Source: Echria macrotheca (taxonomy: Eukaryota; Ascomycota; Sordariomycetes; Sordariales; Schizotheciaceae). Taken from it: a stretch of DNA of 64,000 bases. Shown one piece after another: positions 18,308 through 30,150 of the stretch. The notes below the pieces were generated by a model. It was not told where the DNA came from. It made no database searches and saw only the letters and a list, made by a program, of their open reading frames with translations. The translations under genes were made by a program, and so were the position numbers. Location: assembly GCA_030411725.1 (NCBI GenBank), contig MU839828.1, forward strand, positions 3,286,001 through 3,350,000. Reading direction: 5' to 3'. Each line of letters opens with the position of its first letter. Positions within the stretch are counted from its first letter, which is position 1.

Positions 18308-21300
18308 CTTTGGACAACAAGCGAGGGTGTTGAGGCAGAAGCAAGAAATTCGAAGAGGATCAGATGAACGGTATGAAATCGGGATTGGAATTTTAAGCGG
18401 TCTTGCTTATTGATGACTTTCTTTCACCACGAGGATGTCTGACGAGGTTGAAGTGTTGCCACTTGGCGAAGCAGGAATTGAAGCCAATCAATCAACCCGG
18501 TGCTGCGGCAGCTAAGGGTTCGGGGCTTCCAGAAGTGGTTGAGCTGAAAAGATGCCAGTGCAGAGAGCACCATTCTCGCCTGACCTCCGCCAAGGTGGAC
18601 TGACATGCGAGGCGCCCCGACATGAGATAGGACGCCACGAAAGAAGCTTTGCGTGGAAGTCAACTGATTGAAGCGACGGGACATGCGAGATCGAACTTCT
18701 CCGTCCCAAGGTGTGTAGATGCCCGTGATTCTCTCCTCTGACGGACTATTTCCCAATCGAAGATCCCCGGGCATTTTGTCCCCATCGGGCCGGCGGTTCG
18801 ACAGGACGTGTTGAGTTTCTAAGGCATATGCAATGCATTTCGGTTTGTTGAAGTCACCGGAGAGAAAGTATTGGAGTGGACCGGCTACAATCCTGGCAAA
18901 CAAACAAACACCTCTTTCTCGTTGTTGACTGTCCCCTGACTCTCTCAACCTCGGATGAAGTGGGTTTGTCGACGGAGGACCAAGTAGAGACGGAAAGGCT
19001 TCAACGAATACAGAAAGCTTCTCCCGCTCGGGACGACCGGGCCGTCCCCGACATTAGACTAGGTCTACACTCCTGCCCTTTATGCTCGGAAGTGAAAGCG
19101 TGGTCCGGTCGTTTGTCGGAGGTAGTTGGCGCCGAGAATGTCTCAATGTGGGTCTTCTAAAAGCCGGCAACCCGACGCGCGGCGACAGCATTATCCGGCT
19201 GACATCGGTGATGGCCGGCCGCCTCATTACTATGTCAGACAGGATCGCCGGCCCAGGTTCGAAGCGGCCCCACCAGACCATGTACGATTGTACTTGTACG
19301 AATGCCGGTTTCGTGTACCAATGCCGGTTACGTGTGCCCTGCAGGATGGCTGGATGCAGCCTTGTCTTTGTTTCGGCAAGTATGGAAGATAGAATCAATC
19401 GGTCATTTCGAGGATGAGACTTGAGTCGCGTAAAGTAGCCGTAGGAGGCCCGGGTAATCCAGTCTGACTGTCTCATCACCAACCGCCTCGTGCGGCGCCG
19501 ATGTTGCATGCCAAGCGATCCCCACCGGATGATGACATCGGAAGAAGAGATCCGCAAGGATCCGACCAACTTGAATAGGGCTGCGCTTATGGTCGATCAG
19601 GCTCTGTCCTTGGTGAAGTTCTCGGCCAAGCCACAGCGGGCTCCGAGTCAGGGGACGGCTGACGATCTCCCTAAGCTCGCAGATCTCCCTAGCCCGGCAT
19701 GAAAAAGAAATATAAAAGTCGGTAGCCGCGGGATGTGCTTATCAGGAGACGACGGGGATCGTTGTGGCCGAAGGACAATGATGTTGGCGAAGGGGACTCG
19801 ACCTCAATCTCTGGCCCATTTCCCCTTTCGGTATCCAAATCGACGCAGAGTGGTCATAGCCGACTGCCGACCTCGCGAGCGGAAGGATATCCAATACCAC
19901 ACGCTATTATGTACGTGCGGTTCCGTGCTCGCCCGGTGTGGGGGTTGTAGAGACTGGTCCATTTCGCCCAGACTGCTCGGCACCCAAACCGGCTGCTGTC
20001 CAGCATGTGCGTGTGGAACCCGGGGAGATGCTGGCCAGTCTTCCAACCAATGTCCTTTTGTGAAGGCGACGAACTCGCGTCTTATGACCCCGTTTGGGAT
20101 ATCTGTAAGTCGTTTCTCTTGGCCACCTCCGGCTGAGTGAAACAGTCCCAGCCCTCCGGTGCGTAACCGCACTGGCCAAGACCAAAATGGGGAAAAACTA
20201 CCGCCGTCAAAGCCAATAACAACCAAGCAAGATGATGCGGCCATTCCCCAAGACGAATATAGCGGGACAGATGCATGATGTTGGTCCACCATCAAGGACC
20301 GGTAACCTGGCATATCGAAGAAAGAAACCGGCGAGAGAAATGGGATCAATGGATCTCGGACGAAGGCCAGGGTCTGAGACATGCAGGTCACCAGGATCCC
20401 AGTGGTTGCTCTTCCTGTTTTTAGCGCACGCTTAGCAGCGTCGCCAGTGGGGCGGCTGATAGTTAGGACCGCCAATGTCGGATCCAGGTCCAAGACCTCT
20501 TGGACGTTGGAGAGGGTTCATGAAACGGTCTTGATCTCTCCGCGAGACAGCGCAGTCCGCCGACACGGCACCGGGACCTGTACAAGCTCATCCTACCCCG
20601 CTCGTCCCTCGTGGTGTCTCTGGATCTAAGGCACCGAGGGAACCCCTTCAACACTACCCCGACCGAGTATGCGCGGTTTCACAAAGAGAGAAGGTGGCCG
20701 ACCATGTCGTGCGGGGTGCGGGAGTTGGCCAGAGCATCTTTGCATCTTGGAGGCGAAACTTGGCCCGCTTCGGGCCGTTTTAAGAGGTTGGCTGGACGAG
20801 ACGCATCGAGGGCGGGCGGTTCGGGGAATTTCTCACTCAATTGGCGCGCACGGAGAGTGGCGGATAAGAAGGAGGACGGAAAAGAGAAGACGAAGGTGCT
20901 GAACAGTGGAAAGGAAAATGAATTCCAAGCACCACAAACACAAGTGATGAGAAAAAAGCAACCCGGCTTCCAAGACAAGCGCACAGGAAAAACAATCGAG
21001 GCAAGGCTCTGCCAAGCATGGCGGCGTGGTGTCGGGGCTGCAATGGCACGTCGCCGTGTGGCTTGGGCAGCGACCCGGATTGCAGCGTGCAGCAGCTGTC
21101 AGGGGGATGACAGCCAGCCACGAGGTCGAGACGGCAGCAGCCAATGCGGGTCATAGCTTTCCCCTCTGCGGAACCCAAGCGGGACCTGACCTCCCCTGGT
21201 TCCCCTCTCGACACCCAGGCCGACTCTCCACCAACCGCCGAACTATTGGCCCCCGGCGCCCTCTAGCCTGAAATTTGCAAATTGGGGAGCTGGAGACCAT

Positions 21301-21615
21301 TGCTTTCCGCCATGGAGAACTGGATACAACTTGGGGACTGTCCCTGGTCTTCCCCAGAGTGTCAAGCTGCAGCGTCTCCGCGTCCCGACACCACTCATTC
21401 CGACCCGCGGTTCGCCCGCTTCCTCCCGTCCTCCTCCTCCTCCTCTCTCCTTCTCGTTTCCTCTTCTCCCAGCCTGGTCCCTTGCGACAACGGCTGACCC
21501 AGAAACCTGGCTCTCCCCGTTGCCATCACCTCGTCAGCGCGACTGTGAACCGTGAAGCTCTCGACCCCACTTCAACAACCGCGAGTCAGGACAACGACAG
21601 CCGAGACCACACAGC
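18308..21615. other. 3.3-kb region without a recognisable gene
   Basis: This is the longest gap in the window. Frames up to 229 codons exist on both strands, for example minus 19804..20493, but they overlap each other, have Arg/Pro/Ser-rich shadow-like composition and no motif. The right end (21.3-21.6 kb) is strongly pyrimidine-rich and is probably the promoter and leader of the WD40-like gene. It may hide a non-coding RNA or an old degenerated element. Confidence 0.45.
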
Positions 21616-23527
21616 ATGGATCAGTTCGCACGATCAGCGGCCGATATCGACGAGATGGCGTGAGAATTCCCGTTCGGCTGGGTGAGGACTGTTGATTGAC
21701 GTTGTCTGCTGCAATAGGAACACACTGCGCCGGCTCGATACGGGAGGGTCCTATGTGGGCCACCCGATGCAGAGCCAGCACCCATCGATGCCATCGCCTC
21801 CGTTGTATCCCGACGGCGAGGACATGTACCGCGTTCCCTCGCACGAAACCGCCGACAGTACCGCCGCTCTCTGCCGCCCGACATCCAAGGGCCGGCCGAG
21901 TACAAGGAAAGACTCGAGGGCGTCCGAGAGACGACCTTCGCGGACGCCAACAACAGGGAGCGCGTCCGGCTATACACTGTACCCCGCCCCTAGTAAACCG
22001 CCCGGAAGAGCCCTGCCGCCGGTTCCACCGCTCCCCAAGGGCTCCCGGCCACCTGGGTCTCGTGCCTCGGTTGACAACTCGGACGCTGCTTCGTCGCGCT
22101 ACTCGGAGTGCTCCAGGACAAACTCTCACGTCGATTACCCGTCCGCCTCCGCCGCCATGCCTATGTCACCAGGATTCCCTCTTACCCCAATGTCGCTCCA
22201 GCACTCATCTCCAGACGACTACGCTACCAGGCCAGCGCCGCTGTCGCCCCAGCCGTCGGCCGCTACTCCTCTGGACCTGGCCGCCTGGAAGATCCTGGCG
22301 ACGAAGAACGAGAAAGGCATCAAGGACCCCGCCATCTACTACTTCGACGTCTCCACCACGGCGACGACGTTAGCGAGCAAGCATGGCAATAAGCTAATCA
22401 AGGTTTGGAATGTCGGCACCGGCGCCGTACAGAGCACCATCAAGTTTTCGTGTTATACGACAGCGCAGGCTCGGTCACGCGAGTATTTTGTCCGCAGCCA
22501 TGCCATCTTGTCGGAATCCACGACTCTCATCGCCATCGCCACTGGCTTTGGTGATACGCTGGAGATCTGGGATTGGGCCAAGAAGAAGAAGTTGCAGTCG
22601 ATCGACAAGGCTGACCGTTGGGCAGCGGTCCGCTCCAACGTCTACGAGTCGGCTTGGAGCCCGCTTGTTACATATCACGGCCACACCGACACTATCGATC
22701 TCTACCACCCAACCCACGACAAGAAGCCTTTTAAGCGCTCCCGCACCATTGAACTTCGCCGTGCCGGCCTTCCTGTCCTGCCAAAGTATCCGGAGCTCGC
22801 CTTCTCGGCTACCAGCCCTATCCTTGTCACCGCCTCAGGTCCCCGGCCCCCCCGCCTTGGCCATCCTCCACCGGAACGCGAGACGCTTTTGGTGGCCTGG
22901 GAGATAGCAGATGGTCCCTCGGGCGACATCCGCGACTCGACCTCGACGATCGTCACCTCGGAGCCGTACCGCGTTGTCGCCCCGTGGCAGCATGCCGAGC
23001 TCGATACCGCCTTGCCCTCGGGCCTCGCGGCCTACGGAAGCATTGCCGTATCTATTTGGATCCCTGCCAGCTATCGCGCTCTTCCAGTACCAGCATCGCG
23101 CGGGGGCCAGGGCTACAACCTTCAGCCGGTCAAGGTGCACTGGCGGTATGTGTTGGTATGGGACTTTTCGGTGAACTCGACACGCACCTTCCGCATCCCG
23201 AACACGATTTCGTGCGTATCTCCGGACTGCCGATACGTGGGGTACTGCGATACACGTGGCACGGATGTCGGTGCCCGCGGCAGCATGGTGATCCTCGATG
23301 CGACGACGGGCAAGCAGCTGTGGTGCTGGCCCGACCCAGAGGCAGGCGCCATGGACAGCGGGCCCAAGGCCGGGTTCGAGCAGCTCGAGAGGCTCGGCAA
23401 GGTGACAGAGATGAGCTTCGCTGCCGACAGCGGATTTCTTTTTGTCGGGGATATCGACGGAAATATCGGTGTCTACGAGATTCGGGAATTGTCCGGCGAC
23501 AGGGTGCAGGTGGTGCCGCAGGCATGA
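21616..23527 (+). CDS. WD40-like beta-propeller protein with disordered N-terminus (617 aa)
   Basis: Exons are 21616..21659 and 21718..23527; the 58-bp intron starts GTGAGA and ends CAATAG, rebuilding the Ala of DEMANTLRRL. The first 200 residues are Ser/Pro-rich and disordered, with basic Ser clusters that look like kinase targets. From about 215 on there are degenerate propeller blades: GNKLIKVWNVGTGAVQ, GFGDTLEIWDWAKKKK, YVLVWDFSVNSTRTF, GSMVILDATTGKQLWCW and FLFVGDIDGNIGVYEI. Trp-Asp-like ends and cytosolic composition point to a scaffold or adaptor. I do not recognise a specific orthologue. The start was chosen because only the tiny first exon gives an ATG in frame with a good donor. Confidence 0.83.
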
Positions 23528-24136
23528 TGGTATGAAGTATTTGATCTCAATGGAAGTTGTAAAAGGGGGATGGTGATCTAATGGCGGCGGACAATGCATG
23601 GAGAGGAGAAACAGGTTTGGTCGGGAGGTATTTGTGTTTTATCGTCTTTTTGGATTTGCAAAGTATCAATTATACCCCTTCCCGTTCGCTGCCTCTGTTC
23701 TTCAGTCTTTACATGGACGTACAGTTTTCATATTGAATGGCGCAGAGTATAAGGTAATCACATGGATGATATTACGACTTTAATATGGACTAGTAATAAA
23801 ACTTGCATATTGCGAAAAAAACACACAGTGATAAGATTGTCTTCCTTTCCTCTGTAGGAGAGTATTGTGCCGTATCCTCCCTCCTGTGCTCTACCTTGTG
23901 GAATGTTGTATGGAATGCAGCAACAATATGCCCTGTTAGTATTTCAATCGAAGCGTGCGCCATGGTATGGCTGTTTTTCTCTGCCATGTAAAGATACTTA
24001 GTGGGCACACATGAAACGGTCTTGACATGTCGATGCCTTCTCGGCACGTAATAGGTAATAAGGTCTGGAAGAAGTTCCAAAGCAGGCGGAGTCTGGCAGA
24101 TGAGGCAAAGTACCCAGGGACTCAGAATCGAGAGGA
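23528..24136. other. Convergent spacer
   Basis: AT-rich 3' flanks of two convergent genes; no coding or structural feature recognised. Confidence 0.5.
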
Positions 24137-25114
24137 CTAGTCGATTAGTCCACAAGGCAGGTAGTAGTCCAATTTGCTCGTTCCCCAGAACTCGCCGTGC
24201 TCGATACGTACGTCGAAGAAATCGTATCCAAACGCTTGGAGAACACTCGACCGGATCCGGCGCTCGACCGCGGGCCACACCGTCTCGTCCGACTCATAGT
24301 CTAGCGTGATAAGTATAGTGTCCCTGCAGGGTCCCAGATACGGACGCTCATCGTCGTTGTAAAACGCGTCGTCTTTGTAGGGGTCGCACGTGCCCATCTC
24401 GACCAGATACGGCTTGTTGACCATCTTGTCCCTGGTCTCCGGGGTGTACCAGAGGATGGCGATAATCATTTTTTGCATCCGGTCCCAGTCGTCTTGCACC
24501 TCCGTTCCTGGCGAGGGTTCGATCGGGAGGATGTACTTTGGGCGGTCGAGCTCGTGGGAGATCATCTCGACGCCGATGGAGACGGATCGTCGCAGGTCGG
24601 GCTCGGCGTGCCACACGAGCTCGTCTAGGCCCTGTTTGACTGCGCAGACGACGTTCTCCCAGAGAGTTGGGGTTGCGCCGTCGATGTCACCACAGCCGTC
24701 CCAGTCGGCGACGATCAGGACCGTGGCGCTCCGAGGGTCCAGTGGCGTGCAGTACCACTTGGGGGGGCGGCTCGTGACGGTGATGTCCACGATTCTATCA
24801 TTCTCGAGGCCCGAGTCGTTTGCGATGCTCCTCACCAGGCCCCCGATCTCATCCATGCCAAACCTCTGGAGCAGCAAGCGGCAGGCCGTGTTCTCTTTCT
24901 TGTCCAGGGGGAGCGGCAGCGCCGGGGGCGTGGCGACGCGGTGCCTGACCTTGGATATGAGGAAGTGACCGGCGATGCTGGTGCCGGAGGATGAGGCCTT
25001 CGTGGGGCGAAGCCTGGCGGGTACTTGAGGTGGTTGGCCGGCAGGCGAGGGAGTTTGAGCTTGGTTGGAAGGGCCGGCCACAGATGGCACGGAGCTGGAC
25101 GAAGATGAATCCAT
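24137..25114 (-). CDS. Unknown soluble protein (325 aa)
   Basis: Single exon from the ATG at 25114. An upstream in-frame extension exists, but it is low in coding character and runs through promoter-like sequence. Residues 1-45 are Ser/Pro/Gln-rich and disordered. The rest is folded and acidic, with many Trp, Asp and Tyr (ADWDGCGDIDGATPTLWENV, ILWYTPETRDKMV, YESDETVWPAVERRIRS). There is no signal peptide or membrane helix. A mixed alpha/beta fold seems likely; repeated short beta segments followed by DITVTSRPPKW and LITLDYESD suggest an internal duplication, which is only an impression. I do not recognise the family. Its promoter side faces a 0.9-kb gap. Confidence 0.7.
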   Translation of the reverse strand: MDSSSSSSVPSVAGPSNQAQTPSPAGQPPQVPARLRPTKASSSGTSIAGHFLISKVRHRVATPPALPLPLDKKENTACRLLLQRFGMDEIGGLVRSIANDSGLENDRIVDITVTSRPPKWYCTPLDPRSATVLIVADWDGCGDIDGATPTLWENVVCAVKQGLDELVWHAEPDLRRSVSIGVEMISHELDRPKYILPIEPSPGTEVQDDWDRMQKMIIAILWYTPETRDKMVNKPYLVEMGTCDPYKDDAFYNDDERPYLGPCRDTILITLDYESDETVWPAVERRIRSSVLQAFGYDFFDVRIEHGEFWGTSKLDYYLPCGLID

Positions 25115-26053
25115 GATGCTAGGGTGGCTGAGTATTGTGAGAGAGCTGGGTTGATGGATGGTATGAGGGAGATGGCATGTTCGATGATGTGAAAGAGATG
25201 GGATCTGGGAGAAAAGAGAAGGATAACTCCAGAGGAGCCCTGGGGTTTTTATATACGATCTCGAGCACATGATTTGTGTGGGCGTGATTTGGAGGCGGCA
25301 AGGGCTTTTCGAGCTGGAGAAGGGCCACATTTAACTAAAAGCGCTCTACATCTTTAGTTGAAGTAGCTACATACACAAGTAAATCGTCCGTCGAGAACCT
25401 AGAGTAGCCCTAGGGAAGCGAGGTCATCGCCATTACTATATTTGGGTAGCTTGGGTCCACTGTCGAGTCGCACACCTTGCACATGAGACTGGACGATTCG
25501 CCAATTCGCTGTCTACACTGCATGTGTTCTTCATGCAAAAGCACTCTACTCTGTAACATCTTAATCTAGCTCCTTGACTAACAGGACATAGAGAGAGGGA
25601 ACTTGATAGTCGTCGAGTGGTGAAGAGTCACTTGCCTGCAGAATACTGAATTCAAGATATCTAAACTGGGAACTGAACTTGATGGCGCCAGCATGTCTCA
25701 TTTCGACTGAAGGTTTAGGTTACGAGCGAAAGCCTCACATGGTCCCCAGATCAGGACCAAACCCTCCGCACCGACATGTGAACAACCGAGACTTCGAGAA
25801 TCAAGAATCCAACTTTTTGCCCGCCGCTACCCATCTGTAGTGGAAGATATCCGATCGATCCATTCACAACAATTTGACCATCCTCTCCAATCCCCCCAAC
25901 AAGAACCACCAACCATGTTTTCAGATGAGATCCCCATCCAGAATAATCATATCCAAATCCTCCCACCCAAACAACCTGGAAGTCATGTTCAAGTCTCATA
26001 TAGTCAATCTCTCAACCAAGCAAGTCCTACACTTCCCGGCCACACAAAAAAGA
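25115..26053. other. Intergenic region
   Basis: Upstream sequence of the 325-aa gene and 3' flank of the mitochondrial-type gene. A-rich/T-rich tracts occur, with frames under 130 codons and no domain. Confidence 0.5.
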
Positions 26054-26752
26054 TCAGCCACCACGTCCAATAAACCTCTCCATCCTGCTCTCCGACGGCT
26101 TCCGACTAGGCAAATGCACACCTGTATCCCTCTGCTGCTGTTCCACCGCATAGCCGCCGACCTGTGCATCGTATCCAACCCGTGCATCCGTAGCACTCGC
26201 CGGCATACCAGTCATACTAGTCCGCTGCTCGCCAGAGACATTACTCTTGACGGCGCCGTATAGACCCGCGCAGCCAAGGATGCCGACGATGGCGTACCTT
26301 TTTTTGTTATCAATCATTAACCAGTGCACTGAAAAGACGTGGTAGGTGTGCAAGAAAAAGGACACCCTTCCCTTGCACAGCCTAAGGTAGTACCCGCTTA
26401 TACACGACAAAAAGAGAAAATGAAAAAGAGAAAAAAAAGAGAAAGGGGGAGAGAGAAAGAGAGAGACAAACAAAAGAGTCTGATCAGGATATCCCATCTC
26501 CTTATCCAGCCTAGTCTGGTGCACGCCGCTCGGCGTCGTATACGTCGCCTGCATCTCGGACGGATAATCAAACGCCAGCTCAATGTCGTCGGCCGCCTTG
26601 CCGCCGTCGGCCATGGCGATGCGGCGCGGCGAAGTGGTCGAGAGGGTCCTGGTGGAGATCCGGGTGGTCCGGACCGGGCTTTGCAGAAGCGCCGCCGTCG
26701 CGCCGAGTCCACGGCTGGCGCGCACGGCCTGGGTTATCCGGGCAAGATTCAT
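26054..26752 (-). CDS. Small mitochondrial-type membrane protein (174 aa)
   Basis: Exons are 26472..26752 and 26054..26297. The 174-bp intron has a GTTTGT donor and an A-rich AAAAAAG acceptor; both ends are phase 2 and rebuild a Leu codon (DQTLL-YAIVG). The N-terminus (MNLARITQAVRASRGLGATAA onward through RTLSTTSPRRIA) is rich in Arg, Ser, Thr and Ala without acids, a typical mitochondrial presequence. A single hydrophobic segment follows the junction (YAIVGILGCAGLYGAV). The C-terminal 60 residues are polar. Probably an inner-membrane protein; no named family recognised. The donor is weak, so the exact junction is less sure than the gene. Confidence 0.68.
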   Translation of the reverse strand: MNLARITQAVRASRGLGATAALLQSPVRTTRISTRTLSTTSPRRIAMADGGKAADDIELAFDYPSEMQATYTTPSGVHQTRLDKEMGYPDQTLLFVSLFLSPPFSFFSLFHFLFLSCISGYYLRLCKGRVSFFLHTYHVFSVHWLMIDNKKRYAIVGILGCAGLYGAVKSNVSGEQRTSMTGMPASATDARVGYDAQVGGYAVEQQQRDTGVHLPSRKPSESRMERFIGRGG

Positions 26753-27227
26753 AGTTAAAGTGTAAATCGGCAATGGAAATGAATAATAGTCACGATTGTC
26801 AGAAAGAATCATCGTCAGTAAAAACATGGCGAGTTTGTCTTGTTATACTTGAGCAGGATGCGGGGGATGGCCGGCTTGACGTATATCTGACGGACGATTG
26901 CAGTCACCACGGATTCCACCCGACCGATTCTGACGACAGCTGAGCGAGCCCATCTTAAAAAGCAAAATTCATTGTCCTTGACTCAAGGTCCAAAAACGAC
27001 CTCGGGCCCGCTGGCGCATCCCCTCCCTTCAATCCTCATCTTCCCCGTCCAGCTGATTCCCCGTGCCGTTGATGCCCCGTGCCGCTGAGCGCTCTCAGGG
27101 TAGCCCATCCACCAACTCCCGAAAAGACAAAGCCCCAAGAATATCAACAGATCAGAGGTATGTGCCTGGCTGCCCCAAACAAACTCCAAGGCGGGCCAAT
27201 CAACAAAAAAAATCAGATCCTTACAAG
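26753..27227. other. Short intergenic spacer
   Basis: About 470 bp between the mitochondrial-type gene's promoter and the 3' end of RNase H1. Nothing further is seen. Confidence 0.5.
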
Positions 27228-28373
27228 TTACAAGAGAAGCTTACGAGCCCCTTCATTAGCCAGAGCATCCGCCGCATGATTCCCCGGGTCCGAGGCGTGC
27301 CCCTTGACCCAGACGAATTGAGTTTTCGTCCCCTTCTCGTCTCGCGCCTCGATGCGAGCGCGGATCGCCTTGATCAAGTCCTGGTTCATGACGGGATCCC
27401 GACCGGCTTTCATCCAGTTGTTGCGTTCCCAGTTCTGGTACCACATCGTGACACAATTGATAGAGTACTTGCTGTCGGTGCGGATTTCTACGCCTTGGTC
27501 GTCACTGGCCGCCTCCAGAGCCCGGAGAATGGCTGTGAGTTCGGCACGCTGGTTTGTCTGAACTTCCCCTTGAAGTCGTTCTGCGACGTTTCTATGAAGA
27601 ATGGTTAGCGAAAGATCCGTCGTATGCTCAGATTATGAACGCACCTAGGGTCTTCCGGCCCAAAAAACACACCCACACCGGCGGCCGCGCCTAGTCTCCC
27701 ATTCCCGAGCGAGCTCCCATCTGTGTATATGACGATCAAGGAGGGTGACCCTGCGTCGGTCGCTGTTTTTGCCTTCTTCGCCGGTGGCTGGGTCACCCCG
27801 TCTGTCGTATTTGAGCTTGTCATATTTGAGCTTGTCGTATTTGAGCTTGTCGTATTTGAGCTGGTCACGTCCGCGTCGGAAATCCTATATGTCCGCACGA
27901 ATTCCTCTGCTTCAGCTCGCGTGTTGAATTTCTTGTGCTTGGGACCCTTGACGCCGGCAATAGCCCGCTGTGCCGCCGGCCAGTTGGTGTATACACCGGG
28001 CTTGTTCCCACGGGCAACCGCGTAATATCGCTCGGGCTCGTCCGGTCTGGAAGGAGGGTCTTGACCCGCGGCAAAAAGGGCGGCGTCCTCGTAGGTCGGA
28101 AATGACTTGACTGCACACAACACGTTAGTGAATGCCAATACATGATATGGTAGGGTAATACAAACATTGCGCGCCCTTGAAGCCGGAAATCTGCTGCTGG
28201 CACATCGCATAGTCGGTGTAGACCCCGGGCGTGAAACCAGCCCGAACGGCGTAGTACTTTTGTTCCACGGCGTCCATTTTTCGCTTTCTTGAGGTTCCGG
28301 CCGCCGTGGTTGCTTTCGATGCAGCGGGGTTCTGGGCGCTGGACAGAGGAGTTTTCTTGTTCGCGGCTGGCAT
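27228..28373 (-). CDS. RNH1: Ribonuclease H1 with two N-terminal hybrid-binding domains (345 aa)
   Basis: Exons are 28166..28373, 27645..28110 and 27228..27591. Introns are 55 and 53 bp with GTTTGT and GTGCGT donors. Two hybrid-binding (caulimovirus VI-like) domains lie at about 39-83 (YYAVRAGFTPGVYTDY...GFKGA) and 98-141 (YYAVARGNKPGVYTNW...GVKGPKHKKF). A Thr/Ser/Asn linker leads to the catalytic domain: D200 in YTDGSS, E242 in QRAEL, D264 in RTDSKYS and D333 in GNHAADALA, the full DEDD set. It cuts the RNA strand of RNA:DNA hybrids and acts on R-loops and Okazaki primers, in nucleus or mitochondria. No clear mitochondrial presequence is visible. The linker is coded by a 15-bp tandem repeat. 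Confidence 0.93.
27807..27866 (-). repeat. 15-bp minisatellite in the RNase H1 linker
   Basis: Four near-identical 15-bp units (plus-strand GTCGTATTTGAGCTT) encode TSSNT repeats between the hybrid-binding and catalytic domains. Copy number should vary among strains. Confidence 0.8.
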
Positions 28374-30150
28374 GCTGACGCGAGGCTTTACGGGCGAGAA
28401 AGGAAACCGGTTCGTCTTGTGACGGATTGGTAAGAGCAAACCCCGGCGGCGCTGGTTGTGTCCAGGGCTATTTGAGATGGGCCTGGACAGCAGCTCGGGC
28501 CAAAAGCGCTCTTTATCGAACTCGACGGAAGAATGTGCAAGAGCTTGGTGGCCCAGGCGTGTCAAGCCTAAGAGGGGTCGCCCGCGAGGCAGTCAGGCCC
28601 CTTGCATTTTAGGATCTTTGTCGCTTTGTCAGTCTGGCTGCCCGGAAGCGTTGGCGTATGCGGCTGATGTCTCGCTCTCAATATGCTGCCGAAAGGCGGA
28701 TCCCAGCGATGGCAGACGCGCGAATTGAGAGTATCGCCGCGATGGTGTTGAGAAGGTGGGGGAAGAAGCAAACAGGAGTCCCGTGCCGAGACCACCCTTG
28801 GGGTTCTCGCAAGTTATTTCCGATAAGATAAGGAAGCGGCCGGCAAGAACCGTGCAACCCTAACCCTGCAACTGCCCCGCATTCATCTGATCGTGCAGCT
28901 GGTGCAACCGTTACTATGGATGACTTCAGTTTTGGGATGCTCTTTCGGGTTGTTTGGACGATCTTTTGTTTCGGTCCGGGCTTGGAAGAGATTACAAAAG
29001 CACTTTTTCGAAAGCTTTGCCCCGGATTTTGTCCCACATCAGCCCTGCTGATCTCCCCCGCAGTCGATAGCGACCGTTTGATGATAAAGTTCTGATTTAC
29101 CATGCGCCACGAACGCCTCTCAAATGTTATCGGAGTTTCATGTTGTTTCTCGATCTGGCCGTGCTGGATCTGTTCATCTGTTGTCTTGGGGGCAATCCAT
29201 CCTCACGATCCCCCGCTCCCTCTGACATTATTCCCGCCATCTCGTTCTTTTGAGACCACAGGGAGCAAGGTTGCGAAAGGAGCAGGGACGAGATGGATAC
29301 GAGACTTTAATGTTTGCTGACGGATGTTGCTGACGCTCTGAGCGCAATTTTGCATCTGAAATTCCATCGAGGCATTTACCCAAAGAGGCAGTTCCAAGGC
29401 GACAACCGCCAGCCCATCCAATCATCATGCATTTCCGCGTCTGAACCACACGTCACAGTGGACCTCTCCAGCCGAGCTAGCCTTGACTCGGCTTTTGCCT
29501 TGCTTCTGCGCGGTGCGACCGGTGCGACTGGCAATGCCACGCTTTGCCCGGGCCGGTCCAGTGCAGCCAGGGAAAGGGAACCAGTCAGCGCTGGCCTGCC
29601 ATTGAGGTCACCCCGCGATTCTTTCTTGGTTCGCCAGCCATGTCCGGACATTCCAGCCGCAACCCTGCGGACGAACACGAGCCCAGCCCGCGCGTCCAAG
29701 GACGAAGGTGGAGTGATTCCCTCCCTTCTCCCCCACAGCCCAGGGTGGCCCCCTTCCACCAAACCTCAATCCAACAACGTCGCTCGTTGCGGGTGCTCGT
29801 CGCCGGCTTTTCCTCTCGTTTAGTCTGAAGGATTGGCTTTGTTCGTTTCAGATGGTCTCTCGGCACTAGGCGATCGGTCACTCTCGCTCGCTTTTTCCGA
29901 CCGCGACATCCGCATTTCGACAAGCTGCTGCCCAGCCGCCCGACCGCTGCAACCGACCGACGTCCGACTGGAAGGCGATCGAAAACACTCGACAAGGCGA
30001 CGAGGCCACAGAATTTCAGGTGTTTGCGCAAGGGACAACTGGGAATGCGCGGGGGGATTTGAAGGTTTTACACAAGTCGCAATTGTGGGCGGAGGGGAAA
30101 ACGCCATCAGACTCAATCAAGCCATCTTTGGCTGATCTTTACTCGACAAC
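28374..30150. other. 1.78-kb divergent region between RNase H1 and the flavin-carrier gene
   Basis: It should contain both promoters and a long leader of the downstream gene; pyrimidine-rich stretches lie near 29.1-29.25 and 29.6-29.95 kb. Two adjacent CCCTAA-like units at 28.86 kb are too few to be telomeric. No coding sequence is supported. Confidence 0.5.

Noticed and set aside
19804..20493. 229-codon minus-strand reading frame
   Set aside because: No motif, shadow-like composition, overlapping frames on both strands and no promoter or splice support.
28850..28880. Telomere-like CCCTAA units
   Set aside because: Only two partial copies, inside ordinary promoter sequence.
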